Below, piece by piece: positions 24,401 through 32,751 of a stretch of DNA of 64,000 nucleotides. Both the position numbers and the translations under genes were made by a program. This stretch comes from Allostella sp. ATCC 35155. Its GTDB lineage: Bacteria > Pseudomonadota > Alphaproteobacteria > ATCC43930 > Allostellaceae. The stretch covers positions 5,275,097 to 5,339,096 of the forward strand of contig AP019701.1 in the NCBI GenBank assembly GCA_006738865.1. The letters run 5' to 3'. Below the pieces are notes generated by a model. The model worked only from the letters and a program-made list of their open reading frames with translations, was not told the DNA's origin and did no database searches. The first letter of the stretch is position 1; each line of letters opens with the position of its first letter.

Positions 24401-27067
24401 GATCTGATGAGCGTGGAGTCGCGCGCGCTGCTGCAATCCATTGCGCGCGTCGTCCTGACGGCGCGCGGTGGCGCCATCGCCGACCATCTCGCGCGCCTGC
24501 ACCGGCCGGCTGCGCCGGTTGCCGGCCGCCGCGTCCGGCCGCCGGCTACGACGCGCGGCCCGACGCCCTCCCGCCAGCTCCCGGTCCTCGAGTTCTTCAA
24601 CGGCCTGGGCGGATTTGCCGAGGACGGCCGGGAGTACGTCACCATTCTCGACCGGGGCCGGACGACGCCGGCTCCATGGATCAACGTCGTCGCCAATGCC
24701 GGCTTCGGCTTCCAGGTGTCGGCGGAGGGCAGCGGCTACACCTGGGCGGCCAACAGCCGCGAGAACCAGATCACCCCGTGGTCGAACGATGCGGTCGTGG
24801 ACCCTGTGGGCGAGGCGATCTATGTCCGCGACGAGGCAACGGGCGACCTCTGGACGCCGACTGCGCAGCCGATCCGCGACAACGGCGCCTATGTGTCGCG
24901 GCACGGCTTCGGCTACAGCCGCTTCGAGCACGAGGCGCATGGCATCGCGCTCGAGCTGCTGCACTTCGTGCCCCTGGAAGATCCTGTCCGGATCTCCCGC
25001 CTGAAGCTCACCAACCTGTCCGGCCGTGCGCGCCGGCTGTCCGTCACCGCCTATGCGGAATGGGTGCTCGGCACCTCGCGCGGAGCTTCCGCGCCATTCG
25101 TCGCGACGGCGATGGATGCACAGACGGGCGCCATGACGGCGCGCAATCCATGGAACGCAGCGTTCGCCTCGCGGATCGCATTCGCCGATCTCGGCGGACG
25201 GCAGACCGCCTGGACCGCCGACCGCACCGAGTTCCTCGGCCGCAACGGCCAGCCCGTGTCACCGCTGGCCCTGACGGGCAGGAATCCGCTCTCCGGCACG
25301 ACCGGGGCGGGCCACGATCCGTGCGCCGCCCTGCAGACGACGGTGGAGCTGGGCGTCGGCGAGACCGTCGAGGTCGTTTCGTCCATCGGGCAATGCGGAT
25401 CGCTCGAAGAAGCGCGCGTCCTGATCGAGCGGTATCGCACCGCCGATCTGGACGCCGCGCTCGCCGCGGTGACCGAACACTGGAACCAGGTGCTCGGCAC
25501 CGTCCAGGTCAGGACTCCGGATCGGGCGATGGACATCATGCTGAACGGCTGGCTGCTCTACCAGACGATCGCCTGCCGCATCCGGGCCCGCTCGGCCTTC
25601 TACCAGGCCAGCGGCGCCTACGGATTCCGCGACCAGCTGCAGGACGGCATGGCGCTGATGCTGGCGCTTCCGGGGGAGGCGCGCCTCCATATCCTGCGGG
25701 CAGCCGGCCGGCAGTTCGCCGCGGGTGACGTCCAGCACTGGTGGCTGCCGCAGTCGGGCCAGGGGGTGCGGACCCGCATATCCGACGATCATGTGTGGCT
25801 CGCCTTTGCCACCGGCAGCTATGTGGACTGCACGGGCGACGCCGCGATCCTCGACGAACGCGTCCCCTATCTCGACGGGCCGCAACTGCGCCCGGAGGAG
25901 CATGAGCAGTTCTTCCAGCCGATGCCGGCGGACGAGGCAGGCTCCGTATTCGAGCACTGCGCCCGCGGCCTCGACCATGCCCTTTCCCGCACCGGCGAGC
26001 TCGGCCTGCCGCTGATCGGCACGGGCGACTGGAACGATGGCATGAACCGGGTCGGCGCGGGCGGCAGGGGCGAGAGCGTCTGGCTCGGCTGGCTGCTGAT
26101 CCGCACCATCGCGCTGTTCGCTCCGCATGCCGAAGCACGTTCGCCCGAACGCGCCCGCCGGTGGCGCGCCCATGCGGCCTCGCTACGGGCGGCGTTGGAG
26201 CGCTCGGCATGGGACGGAGAATGGTATCGCCGGGCAACCTTCGACGACGGCACCTGGCTCGGGGCGAAGGAGAGCGGGGAGTGCCGCATCGATTCGATCG
26301 CCCAGTCCTGGGCGGTGCTGTCGGGCGGCGCCGATCCGCACCGTGCCGCAACGGCCATGGCATCGCTGGAACACCACCTGATCCGGCGCGGCGACGGGCT
26401 GGCCCTGCTGTTCAAGCCGCCGTTCGACCGGACGTCGCTCGACCCGGGCTACATCAAGGGCTATCCGCCCGGCCTGCGCGAGAACGGCGGGCAGTACAGC
26501 CACGCCGCCATGTGGGCGGTCCTCGCCTTCGCCGAACTCGGGCAGGGCGACAAGGCGCATGACCTTTTCGCTCTCCTCAACCCGATCCACCATGCCCGCA
26601 CGCCCGAGGCGGCGGAGCGCTACAAGGTCGAGCCATATGTCGTCGCTGCCGACATCTACTCCGTCGCGCCGCATGTCGGGCGCGGCGGCTGGAGTTGGTA
26701 CACCGGCTCCGCCGGGTGGATGCATCGTGCCGGCGTCGAAGGCATTCTCGGCATCCGCCGCCAGGGCCGCTTCCTCTCCGTCGACCCCTGCATTCCTCCC
26801 GCCTGGCCGGGGTTCGAGGCGACGGTACGGTTCGAGGGGACGATCTGCCGGATCGTGGTTCGGAGGATCGAAGGCGGAGGGGATGGCGAGCCGCACGCGA
26901 CGCTGGACGGGATGGATGTCTCACCGGCCGGCGGTTCCGTCCGCATCCCTCTCGACAATCGCAACCACGATCTGCTGCTGGTCATGCGGCCTGGGCGGAA
27001 ACCGTCCAGCGGAGGCGCCTCGGCACCTTCGACCTCCACTCCGGATGCGAGGTCTCCGGCTATGTGA
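18485..27067 (+). CDS. ndvB: Cyclic beta-1,2-glucan synthase (NdvB/ChvB)
   Basis: The 2860-residue length matches NdvB/ChvB proteins. Membrane segments lie near residues 415-490 and 820-990. Between them is the GT84 glycosyltransferase domain, with DXD in VITLDADTRLPRDAA (about 627) and the RQHRWTRGDWQ-type QxxRW motif (about 782). Near 1380-1530 is the glycoamylase domain (YNARDFEFTYQYSNFG, RCFMAHHQGMTIVA). The C-terminal half is GH94 phosphorylase-like, with GTGDWNDGMNRVG near 2512, the domain that sets chain length. The enzyme makes, elongates and cyclises periplasmic beta-1,2-glucans from UDP-glucose, used in hypo-osmotic adaptation and host interaction. It is intact here despite lying on a decaying island. 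Confidence 0.95.
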   Translation: MNSIADLRQRYRALLPAWKGRAWGGSAWGDPSPIRQELFGVERLEQHARSLAAAQPIASRPSSVHSLHARLDSNARTLLAAYRATAAEVQGGEAVVPAAEWLLDNYHLVEEQIRQIREDLPPGYYRQLPKLAVGPFAGYPRVLGIAWAYVAHTDSHLDPEMLRRFIAAYQQVQPLTIGELWAVAITLRIVLIENLRRLADQIAAGRRSRQDADRLADGLLVAGESRAALDADIRSRPPEPLSELFAARLVKRLRGQDPRTTPALGWLEERLAAQGANVDSVVQHAQQRLGASNVTVRNVITSMRLISDIDWADLFESVSLVDDRLRAGSDFAGMDFPTRNLYRSAIEELARGSPASELEIAGLALAAASANAAGGPAGDPGHYLIADGRAAFERTIQFRPPPLLRLRRLSIRLGIGGYVGTILAVTLVLVTLGSWALSATGLAGHWLAALALAGFIPASEVATALVNRAVAWMFGAVVLPGLELADGVPAALRTLVAVPTLLTNEADLLEQVERLEVHFLSGADGDLTFALLSDGIDADSEILASDAPLLEQALAAIGQLNRRHGPGPAGDRFLLLHRRRRFNPGEGKWMGWERKRGKLHELNRLLRGANDTSFMNLAGRAPQVPADVRYVITLDADTRLPRDAALRLVGKMAHPLNRPQFSATVQRVVGGHAILQPRVTPSLPIGSEGSFYQRVTSAPSGMDPYAAAVSDVYQDLFGEGSYTGKGIYEIDAFEASLAGRIPENSLLSHDLFEGVFARAGLASDVEVVEEFPSRYDVVAKRQHRWTRGDWQLLPWILAAKVDASALPPVGRWKAIDNLRRALLAPLTLVTLALCWLLPLPAALVGMLLAIATIAIPAFLPIVFAILPRRPDIHVRSHIAGLAGELRLAAAQTLLSLTFLADQAWRAADAAIRTLRRLFVTRRHLLEWTTAAVSSAGPRLDILGFCRQMAGGTVLALVMAAAALTFQPSAWPLVLPLALLWLCAPLVAQWASRSPKTAARRAIADADARDLRLIARRTWRYFETFVTPAENMLPPDNFQEKPKPVVAHRTSPTNIGLYLLSAAAARDFGWAGTIETAERLEATFETLGKLPRFRGHFFNWYGTQDLATLPPAYVSSVDSGNLAGHLIALANACEEWADAGVATTVRQGMADNLALARAAAGSAPVPALAEVLDEIEARLDDLPASAALSPVLGLLVERAAAAARACTATAGDGGATDVAFWVDALGRAVVEHDRDRSQLAEAPDAIQRRLVALGGTARAMAMEMDFAFLIDPERKLLAIGHSVTADGLDPICYDLLASEARLASLFAIAKGDVPTRHWFRLGRLATPLGNGSALISWAGSMFEYLMPSLVMRAPAGSVLERTSRLVVARQQSYGRSLGVPWGMSESAYNARDFEFTYQYSNFGVPGLGLKRGLSSSVVIAPYATALAAMVDPQGARENYRRLADMGAEGRYGFYEALDFTRARLPEGEPFAIVRCFMAHHQGMTIVALANTLRDGEMRARFQREPMIQASSLLLQERTPRDVVVAQARAEEVRAAPLDVRSTQPTVRHLRLPDAGPPVTHLLSNGHYAVMVTAAGGGYSRWRDIAVTRWCEDATRDDWGSFVLVRDLRSGSVWSPTAQPLAGRTGEGEVVFAEDYAEFIHRDLGLTTTMDVIVSGEDNCEVRRISLTNGGRVNREIELTSYAELVLTTPAADNAHPAFAKMFVATEYLPEFGALVATRRLRAPGERQIWAAHFVVVEGETVGDPEHETDRARFIGRGRSIGTAAAMSGERLSGTVGTVLDPIFSLRRSVRIPPGRVVRAAFWTVVASSRDELLALIDTHHDRSAFDRARTLAWTQAQVQLRHLDVGVDEAADFQRLAAPLLYADRRFRSSSDAILRGAGPQSGLWQHAISGDLPILLLRIDDIADIAEVRQLLRAHEYWRLKNLAIDLVIINERASSYVQDLQLAIEAAVRTSQSRPPLGTVPTQGSVFVLRCDLMSVESRALLQSIARVVLTARGGAIADHLARLHRPAAPVAGRRVRPPATTRGPTPSRQLPVLEFFNGLGGFAEDGREYVTILDRGRTTPAPWINVVANAGFGFQVSAEGSGYTWAANSRENQITPWSNDAVVDPVGEAIYVRDEATGDLWTPTAQPIRDNGAYVSRHGFGYSRFEHEAHGIALELLHFVPLEDPVRISRLKLTNLSGRARRLSVTAYAEWVLGTSRGASAPFVATAMDAQTGAMTARNPWNAAFASRIAFADLGGRQTAWTADRTEFLGRNGQPVSPLALTGRNPLSGTTGAGHDPCAALQTTVELGVGETVEVVSSIGQCGSLEEARVLIERYRTADLDAALAAVTEHWNQVLGTVQVRTPDRAMDIMLNGWLLYQTIACRIRARSAFYQASGAYGFRDQLQDGMALMLALPGEARLHILRAAGRQFAAGDVQHWWLPQSGQGVRTRISDDHVWLAFATGSYVDCTGDAAILDERVPYLDGPQLRPEEHEQFFQPMPADEAGSVFEHCARGLDHALSRTGELGLPLIGTGDWNDGMNRVGAGGRGESVWLGWLLIRTIALFAPHAEARSPERARRWRAHAASLRAALERSAWDGEWYRRATFDDGTWLGAKESGECRIDSIAQSWAVLSGGADPHRAATAMASLEHHLIRRGDGLALLFKPPFDRTSLDPGYIKGYPPGLRENGGQYSHAAMWAVLAFAELGQGDKAHDLFALLNPIHHARTPEAAERYKVEPYVVAADIYSVAPHVGRGGWSWYTGSAGWMHRAGVEGILGIRRQGRFLSVDPCIPPAWPGFEATVRFEGTICRIVVRRIEGGGDGEPHATLDGMDVSPAGGSVRIPLDNRNHDLLLVMRPGRKPSSGGASAPSTSTPDARSPAM

Positions 27068-27467
27068 CGATCGGAGTGGATGGCACGGCCCATGACCAGG
27101 GGCCGGTACGGGGAGGCCCGGGATTCAGTGGCGCGCGAATGGAACACTGGGAGTGCGGCTGCGGAGCCGTTGCCGCAGGCATGGCAACCTTCCGGACCGG
27201 CAACCTCCGCACACTTGGCGGGCTCGGTATGGCGGGACGGAAGGGCAGGGCGGACGGACGCATCCCGCTGGAGCGGTACGCAAGCGGCGCAACCACCGAG
27301 GGAGCCGGAGCGGCATCGCCCCGGGGATCCCGAACCGGCACGGCCGGCTGCTTCCCCGTCTGGCCGATGCGGCTGGCCTGCCGCCGGCACTTCCGGGGTC
27401 CGGCGATCGCCACGGAGCTCACCGGCGAGGTACTGACCCTCGCTGGCCATTACTGCAAACGCGGACC
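27068..27467. other. Intergenic region between ndvB and hflC
   Basis: This 400-bp gap separates convergent genes. Open frames are present on both strands but are Arg/Pro/Ala-rich, with no recognisable motif or ribosome-binding site. I see no convincing terminator. Nothing else can be supported. Confidence 0.45.
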
Positions 27468-28493
27468 CTAGCGGTTGCGGATGGCGGCGCTTCCGGCAGC
27501 GGGTATATCGTTCGGCCGAGAGACGGCGCCGTCCGGATCCATGCCTTTCAGGAACTTGAACAGGTCGCTGTCCGTCGAGAGGACGATTGTCGTGTTCTCG
27601 GAGATCATCGCCTTGTAGGCCTGCATGGTTCGGGTGAATTCGTAGAATGCCACCGACCCCGGACTCTGATTGTAGGCCTGTGCGTAGATTTCGGTGGCTT
27701 TCGCATCCGCCTTGCCCCGTATTTCCTCGACCTGTCGATAGGCTTCAGACTGGATCTTGTTCAGATCGCGCACACGATTGCCGCGGATTCTGGCGGCCTC
27801 GCCGTTGCCCTCCGAGAGGAACCGTTCCGCGATCTGCCGGCGTTCGCTGACCATCCGATCGTAGATCTTGGGCCGCACGCTTGCATTGTAGTTGATCCGC
27901 TTGAAGCGAATGTCGAGCAGCTCGATACCGAACACGCGCACCTTCTCGGCCGCAGCCGCAAAGATCTCCTCCTCAACCAGCTGTCGCCCCTTCTGGATCG
28001 GTACCAGCGAGCCGATGTCCTGCTCGCGTTCCGCCTCGGTCAGCAGCGTGTCGCGCAGCGGAACGCGATCCTTGGTCGTGCGGATGATCTCGATCAGTTC
28101 GTGCTTGGCGACGGCATTGCGGGTTTCGCTGCCGAGAATATCGTCAAGACGGGACTGCGCGCTGCGCTCGTCATGCAGGCGGAGGAAATACTGGAGCGGG
28201 TCCGTGATCCGCCAGCGGGCGAAGAGGTCCACCGAGATGTAGAGCTTGTCCTTGGTGGGCATGTCCGACGGGTTGCCGTCCCACTCGAGAACCCGCCGGT
28301 CGATCGGATTGACGTCCTGGATGAACGGCACCTTGAATTTCAGGCCGGCAGTGGTCACGGGCTCGCCGACGGGCTTGCCGAACTGGGTGATGATCGCCTG
28401 CTCGACCTCGCTCACCGTATAGATCGAACTCGTCGTGACGAAGGCTCCCACGGCGAGGAGCCCCGCGACGGCGATCGCTGCGCCCTTGTTCAT
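27468..28493 (-). CDS. hflC: HflC-like SPFH/band-7 membrane protein
   Basis: The 341-residue product starts with an N-terminal membrane anchor (about residues 5-25). A prohibitin/SPFH domain follows: VSEVEQAIITQFGKPVGEP and GLKFKVPFIQDVNPIDRRVLEWDG are typical of HflC. A helical region then has RQIAERFLSEGNGEAARIRG and ADAKATEIYAQAYNQSPGSVAFYEFTRTM-like sequence. In the best-known system HflC pairs with HflK in the inner membrane and controls the FtsH protease. It overlaps the upstream hflK by 4 bp (ATGA), indicating translational coupling. No ftsH is nearby, so this is probably an accessory, island-borne copy. Confidence 0.9.
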   Translation of the reverse strand: MNKGAAIAVAGLLAVGAFVTTSSIYTVSEVEQAIITQFGKPVGEPVTTAGLKFKVPFIQDVNPIDRRVLEWDGNPSDMPTKDKLYISVDLFARWRITDPLQYFLRLHDERSAQSRLDDILGSETRNAVAKHELIEIIRTTKDRVPLRDTLLTEAEREQDIGSLVPIQKGRQLVEEEIFAAAAEKVRVFGIELLDIRFKRINYNASVRPKIYDRMVSERRQIAERFLSEGNGEAARIRGNRVRDLNKIQSEAYRQVEEIRGKADAKATEIYAQAYNQSPGSVAFYEFTRTMQAYKAMISENTTIVLSTDSDLFKFLKGMDPDGAVSRPNDIPAAGSAAIRNR

Positions 28494-29554
28494 GGCCGGC
28501 CTCCCTGCGGTGCGTCGAGATTGAGCAGGGGCAGGATGCTGCGCGTCCCCTCATCCATGATGATCTTCGAGCGAAGGCCCGGCATGACCTCCTGCATCGT
28601 CTCGACATAGATGCGTCGACGCGTGACCTCCGGGGCCTTGCTGTATTCCGTGAGCAGTGCACTGAAGCGGGCGGCATCGCCCTCCGCCTCGTTGATCCTC
28701 TTCAGGCGATAGCCGTCCGCTTCGCGGATGCGTTGATCCTTCTCGCCTTCGGCCAGCGGGATCACCTTGTTGTAGTCCCGCCGCGCTTCGTTGATGAGCT
28801 TCTCCTTCTCCTGCTGGGCCTGGTTGACCTCGTTGAACGAGTCCTGCACCGGCTCCGGCGGATTGATGTTCTTCAACTGCACCTGGTCGATGCTGATGCC
28901 CATGGCGTACTTGGTCGCGAGCGCCTGCATCTTGATCAGTGCCTCGACCTCGATCTCCTGCCGGCCAATGGTGATCACCTCGTCCACGGTGCGGTCACCG
29001 ACCACTTCGCGCATGACGGACTCGGACACATAGCGGAGGGTCTCGCTCGGCTCCCGAACTTCAAAGAGGAAGTTCCTGGGATCGGATATCCGGTACTGGA
29101 TCACCCATTCGACCAGGGCGGCATTCAGATCGCCGGTAACCATCTGCGTCTCCCGCGTTGCGTCGCGGGGCGACGGGCTCTGGTACGGGTCGCCGGCTCC
29201 CGGAGTCGTGAATCCGAACTCCTGTTTCAACTGCCGCTTCACGGGCACGATCGTCGTTCCATCTATTCCGAACGGCAGCCTGAAATGCAGGCCCGGCGAA
29301 ACCTCCTTGAGGTATTTTCCGAAGCGCTGCACGACGGCGACGGAATCGCTCGGCACGGTGTAGTAGACCGACCATGCGCTCCAGGCGACCAGCGCCAGGA
29401 CGGCGACGATGACGAGGGAGCGCGGGCCAGCGCTCGGCATGATCTGCCGGAGGCGGTCCTGTCCCTTTCGGACCATGTCCTCGAGATCGGTACCCGGCCC
29501 GGCGCCGATGCCCCACGGGCCGCCTCGACCGCCGCCAGCATTCTGATTCGACAT
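28490..29554 (-). CDS. hflK: HflK-like SPFH/band-7 membrane protein
   Basis: The 354-residue product has a short Gly-rich N-terminus (residues 1-25), shorter than in many HflK proteins, then a membrane anchor (about 46-66). The SPFH domain follows: YYTVPSDSVAVVQRFGKYL, SPGLHFRLPFGI and VTGDLNAALVEWVIQYRI are HflK hallmarks. A coiled helical stretch follows (NEVNQAQQEKEKLINEARRD, then IREADGYRLKRINEAEGDAA). It forms a complex with HflC around FtsH in known systems. A divergent-looking gap of 215 bp separates it from the upstream conserved gene, so these may share one transcript. It is probably a second copy, because island genes rarely encode the housekeeping one. Confidence 0.9.
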   Translation of the reverse strand: MSNQNAGGGRGGPWGIGAGPGTDLEDMVRKGQDRLRQIMPSAGPRSLVIVAVLALVAWSAWSVYYTVPSDSVAVVQRFGKYLKEVSPGLHFRLPFGIDGTTIVPVKRQLKQEFGFTTPGAGDPYQSPSPRDATRETQMVTGDLNAALVEWVIQYRISDPRNFLFEVREPSETLRYVSESVMREVVGDRTVDEVITIGRQEIEVEALIKMQALATKYAMGISIDQVQLKNINPPEPVQDSFNEVNQAQQEKEKLINEARRDYNKVIPLAEGEKDQRIREADGYRLKRINEAEGDAARFSALLTEYSKAPEVTRRRIYVETMQEVMPGLRSKIIMDEGTRSILPLLNLDAPQGGRP

Positions 29555-29769
29555 CGGAGAGGTTCCTTATTGGACCGGTTTCCGGGGGCGGGCAGCATCT
29601 CGTCGGGGCCGGTTCGGTCGCCATAGCCGCGCCAAGGCTGCGATCCGGCGACAGGGCAAGGTGCAGCCCCCGGACACTCGCCACCATTTGCGCGCGGCCT
29701 GGACGATCCGGCCGAGTCCATTGCCGATCTCACGCGGGCGCCGATGTTGGCGGCGGTGCCGCGCGTGCG

Positions 29770-30147
29770 TCAGTGGGGCTGAACGATCATCCCCTCGTCT
29801 TCGGCCCGATCCATCGCCCGACGGTCGATCTCGGCCTCGCCGGGCTTGGGCTTTGCCTTGGGCGCCTTTCGCGCGGATGCCTGATCTGAAGCGGCGGCAT
29901 CACGCGTCAATGCCGCATCCAGCTCGCCCGGATTGATCGTCAGAGTTCGCGAAAGGCTCGGGTGCCCGGACTTTGCGGGCAGATGGACCAAGGTCAGCAC
30001 CTTGCGATATGCGTCGAAAGACAGGCCTTCCAGAAGCTCCTCGTCGATTTCCACATCGTACTGGCCCGGCGGCAGCATCTCGTCGAAATCGCCGAGCATG
30101 AAGGCGTTCGCGAAGGTCACGGTGCTCTTGGTCGTTCGTACGGTCAT
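29770..30147 (-). CDS. Conserved hypothetical protein upstream of hflKC
   Basis: The ATG at 30147 gives 125 residues. The N-terminal 75 residues look like a compact beta-rich domain: TFANAFMLGDFDEMLPPGQY, then VEIDEELLEGLSF and YRKVLTLVHLPA. A helical, charged C-terminus follows (KAPKAKPKPGEAEIDRRAMD). I recall similar unnamed proteins in Bradyrhizobium-like genomes, but no function. There is no signal peptide. It lies upstream of hflK-hflC on the same strand, 215 bp away, and may be part of that unit. Confidence is in the gene, not in a role. Confidence 0.7.
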   Translation of the reverse strand: MTVRTTKSTVTFANAFMLGDFDEMLPPGQYDVEIDEELLEGLSFDAYRKVLTLVHLPAKSGHPSLSRTLTINPGELDAALTRDAAASDQASARKAPKAKPKPGEAEIDRRAMDRAEDEGMIVQPH

Positions 30148-30643
30148 CGGGTGTCTCCGGTCGGCGACGGGGCCGACTGTCGGGAAGGGCAGTTGGGAAA
30201 GTGCGGCGGGGGAGTCATCGCCCTGCGTTCCGCTTTCCATGACTTCAGCGCCGGCGCGGCTTCGTCCGGCGTTCTGGCGACCTGTGCCGCCGGTTCGCCA
30301 GCGGCTGGCGCAGTCGTCGTCTGGCTGATCGGTGTTCAGAGGAATTCAAGACGTAAAAGACTTTTCAAGCTATGCCGGAATCAGACATGGAAAAATCCGA
30401 TAATTATTGTCCAACTAGTTTTACATGATGCCGATAGTATCGGATGTATAGGGTCATCGTCTGATTTATCGGTTCGCGTTGAGGGAGCCGGCATGAGGTG
30501 TTCCGGAGATTGCCGTTGCGTCCTTCTCGGGGCAGGAACATGCCGGCGTCGAGGTAACCGCCTGGGCGGCATATGCCCATGACGACCGCGCGCCGCACGT
30601 CCGAGAGAGGGCAGGCGATGCGCTATCCCGCCGGAGAGCCGCT
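30148..30643. other. Intergenic region, partly AT-rich
   Basis: No gene is supported in this 496-bp gap. The interval 30340-30480 is clearly AT-richer than its surroundings. It contains a perfect 6-bp-arm palindrome at 30431-30443 (CCGATA-G-TATCGG). It is likely the promoter zone for the minus-strand conserved gene and hflKC. Confidence 0.45.
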
Positions 30644-31975
30644 TCAGACCGCCCCTGAGGACGCCCTCTTCGATCGCGTCAGCCAGATCAGCGCCGAGAT
30701 ACCGACCGCTGCAGAGCAGACCGAGCCGGCGAGGATCCCGAGCTTGGCGGCGTTGAGCATAGCTGGGGCATAGGCAAGGCCCGCGATGAACAACGACATG
30801 GTGAAGCCGATGCCGGTCAGGAAGGCGCCGGCCGCTACGAACGGCCACCTCAGGCTGGTGCTTCTGGCAGCCAGGCCAAGCCTCACCGCGAGCCAGCTGA
30901 AGCCGAGGACACCAACCGGCGTGCCCAGGAACAGACCGGCGAGGATCGCCAGAGAGACCGACTGGCCCAGGTCGGCCGCGGTGATCGCGACCCCGGCATT
31001 GGCCAGGGCGAAGACCGGCATGACCACGAACCCCACCCAAGGGTGCAGCATCATCTCCAGCCGCTCCACCGGGGAAAGCGATTCCGCGACCGCTCGGCCG
31101 GCTCGCCGGAGGTCCCGGCGATCTGCGGTGTCGCCGCTCCAATGGTCGCCGGTCGGGTAGGCGAGCACGCGCCCGAGCACTGCGCGCAGACGTCGATCGC
31201 TCACCCATGCGCGTGTCGGCGTCATCAAGCCCAGCACGACCCCGGCGATCGTCGCGTGGACGCCGGAGGCATCGAAGCAGAGCCAGACCAGACCGCCCAT
31301 CAGAAAATAGACGGGGATGCTTCGGACGCCGAGGCGGGCGGCGCCCGCGACGAACCCAAGGCCGATGTTCCCCAGCGCGAGAGCGGGCTAGGTCAGCGCG
31401 TCCCCGTACCCGACAGCCACCACAAGTATTGCCCCCACGTCGTCGAAGATCGCCAGCGACAGCAGGAACAGGCGCAGAGATGATGGGATGCGGGAACCGA
31501 AGAGCGCGAGGCAACCGATCACGAACGCCGTGTCGGTGGCCATCACGGTCCCCCATCCGTGCATCCCGGGATGGCCGGCCAGCAGCGAAAGATAGATCGA
31601 CACCGGAACCAGCATGCCGCCCAGGGCGGCTGTGAAAGGCAGCGCCGCCGTTCGCAGGTCCCGCAGTTCACCGAGGACGAGTTCCCGCTTGAGTTCCAGC
31701 GAGATCACGAAAAAGAAGAACGTCATCAAGCCGTCGTTGATTCACTGTCGCAGCGAACGGCTGAAGTCCAGGATCCCGAAATGCAGGCCGATCGGCGTCT
31801 CCCAGAAAGCCAGGAATGGCGCCGACCAGGCCGAATTCGCCAGCGCCAGTGCCGACAGCGCGGCAAGGAACAGCAACCCGCCTGCCGCCGCCTCGATCTT
31901 CAGGAACCGCGCGAACGGCTTCGTGACCCGATCGGCAATCGCATGCGGCAGGCCCGTAGTGCTCCGATCAGTCAT
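30644..31975 (-). pseudogene. nhaA: Na+/H+ antiporter NhaA pseudogene (two in-frame stops)
   Basis: One frame of 444 codons covers a nearly complete NhaA. The N-terminus has ARFLKIEAAAGGLLFLAALS. The middle has INDGLMTFFFFVISLELKRE, then ATDTAFVIGCLALFG with the functional Asp region FDDVGAILVV. The end has SGVHATIAGVVLGLMTP and LTGIGFTMSLFIAGLAY. The frame is broken by TGA at 31742-31744 and TAG at 31388-31390. Both fall where relatives have Trp (before INDGLM, and in a S/T-W-PAL context), so each is one G-to-A change from TGG. No frameshift separates the pieces. The product would have exchanged Na+ for H+ at the inner membrane; it is almost certainly inactive now. Confidence 0.88.
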
Positions 31976-32218
31976 GGCGGTTCCTCGATCGCTCCCGGCC
32001 CGTGAACGGGCCCATGGACGAAACGCTGCTTGCCGATCGCCGCCGCTGTCAGGACGAAGAGTCGATATGGCGGCCCGATGCCATGGCTGACGATGTTGGC
32101 CGCACGGCTCGGCGGCAGGCCTGATCGGTCACCGCGGGGCCTGGCACCGCGTCGCCGGCATAGGCAAGTGCTCCGGGCGGGTTCCGGCACCCGAGGAACT
32201 GGTACCCAGCCGTGCTCA

Positions 32219-32542
32219 TCGACCGTCGTCGTTGCTGCAGCCGCCGAACGCCTCTCCAGGGGCCACTTCCGGCATGAAATCGCTCGCGCCTGCCCGCTCG
32301 CGGGGCTGTCCGGGCTCTGGTTCTTGGATCTGCGCCGGACGGCGTTCGTTCGACTGACCGAGGCCGGCTGCACGCTGCCGGAGACGTCTGCCGTCACGGG
32401 GCATGACCTGGACGCCACGACGGCGATCCCCGAGGTCCACATGCCGCGTACGCTGCCCATCGCAACGGCGGCAATCGACAAGCTCGACGCGCACAGAATG
32501 CGAACGACGTTGGAAGCCGGGGGCCTAGAGGCAGCGCGATAG
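32219..32542 (+). pseudogene. Tyrosine integrase, C-terminal fragment
   Basis: About 107 residues of the catalytic domain remain: a degenerate HFRHEIARACPLAGLSGLWF, then LDLRRTAFVRLTEAGCTLPE (box with the conserved Arg), SAVTGHDLDATTAI (the HxxR/H-type box) and MPRTLPIATAAIDKLDAHR. The catalytic Tyr normally just before the MPRT-like segment is His here (VHMPRT). Upstream sequence no longer looks like an integrase, so the N-terminal and core-binding domains are gone. The stop at 32542 is 10 bp from the tRNA 3' end, the normal place for an integrase gene beside its attachment site. It cannot be functional. Confidence 0.8.
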
Positions 32543-32544
32543 TT

Positions 32545-32626
<82 letters not shown>

Positions 32627-32714
32627 AATGGGGGCGCTGGCGAACGGGGCGGGACCATACTCGCTACGCCCGGGAGCCGCAAGCCTGGGCGCGTGCGTCG
32701 CAACAATGCGCGGT

Positions 32715-32729
32715 TGCGAAGCATTTGCA
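32715..32729. promoter_or_regulatory. Possible Fur box upstream of the sigma factor gene
   Basis: TGCGAAGCATTTGCA shows the TGC.AA...TT.GCA dyad typical of alphaproteobacterial Fur-type sites, 23 bp before the ATG of the ECF sigma gene. Iron repression of a FecI-type sigma factor would be expected. Confidence 0.45.
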
Positions 32730-32751
32730 TCGCAGCTAGCGTCATCCGCCG

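Noticed and set aside
27068..27467. Small proteins in the gap after ndvB
   Set aside because: Open frames on both strands lack ribosome-binding sites and recognisable sequence.
30644..31975. Stop-codon recoding of TGA/TAG as Trp in nhaA
   Set aside because: Both TGA and TAG are used as normal stops throughout the window, and all other genes use TGG for Trp; pseudogene is simpler.
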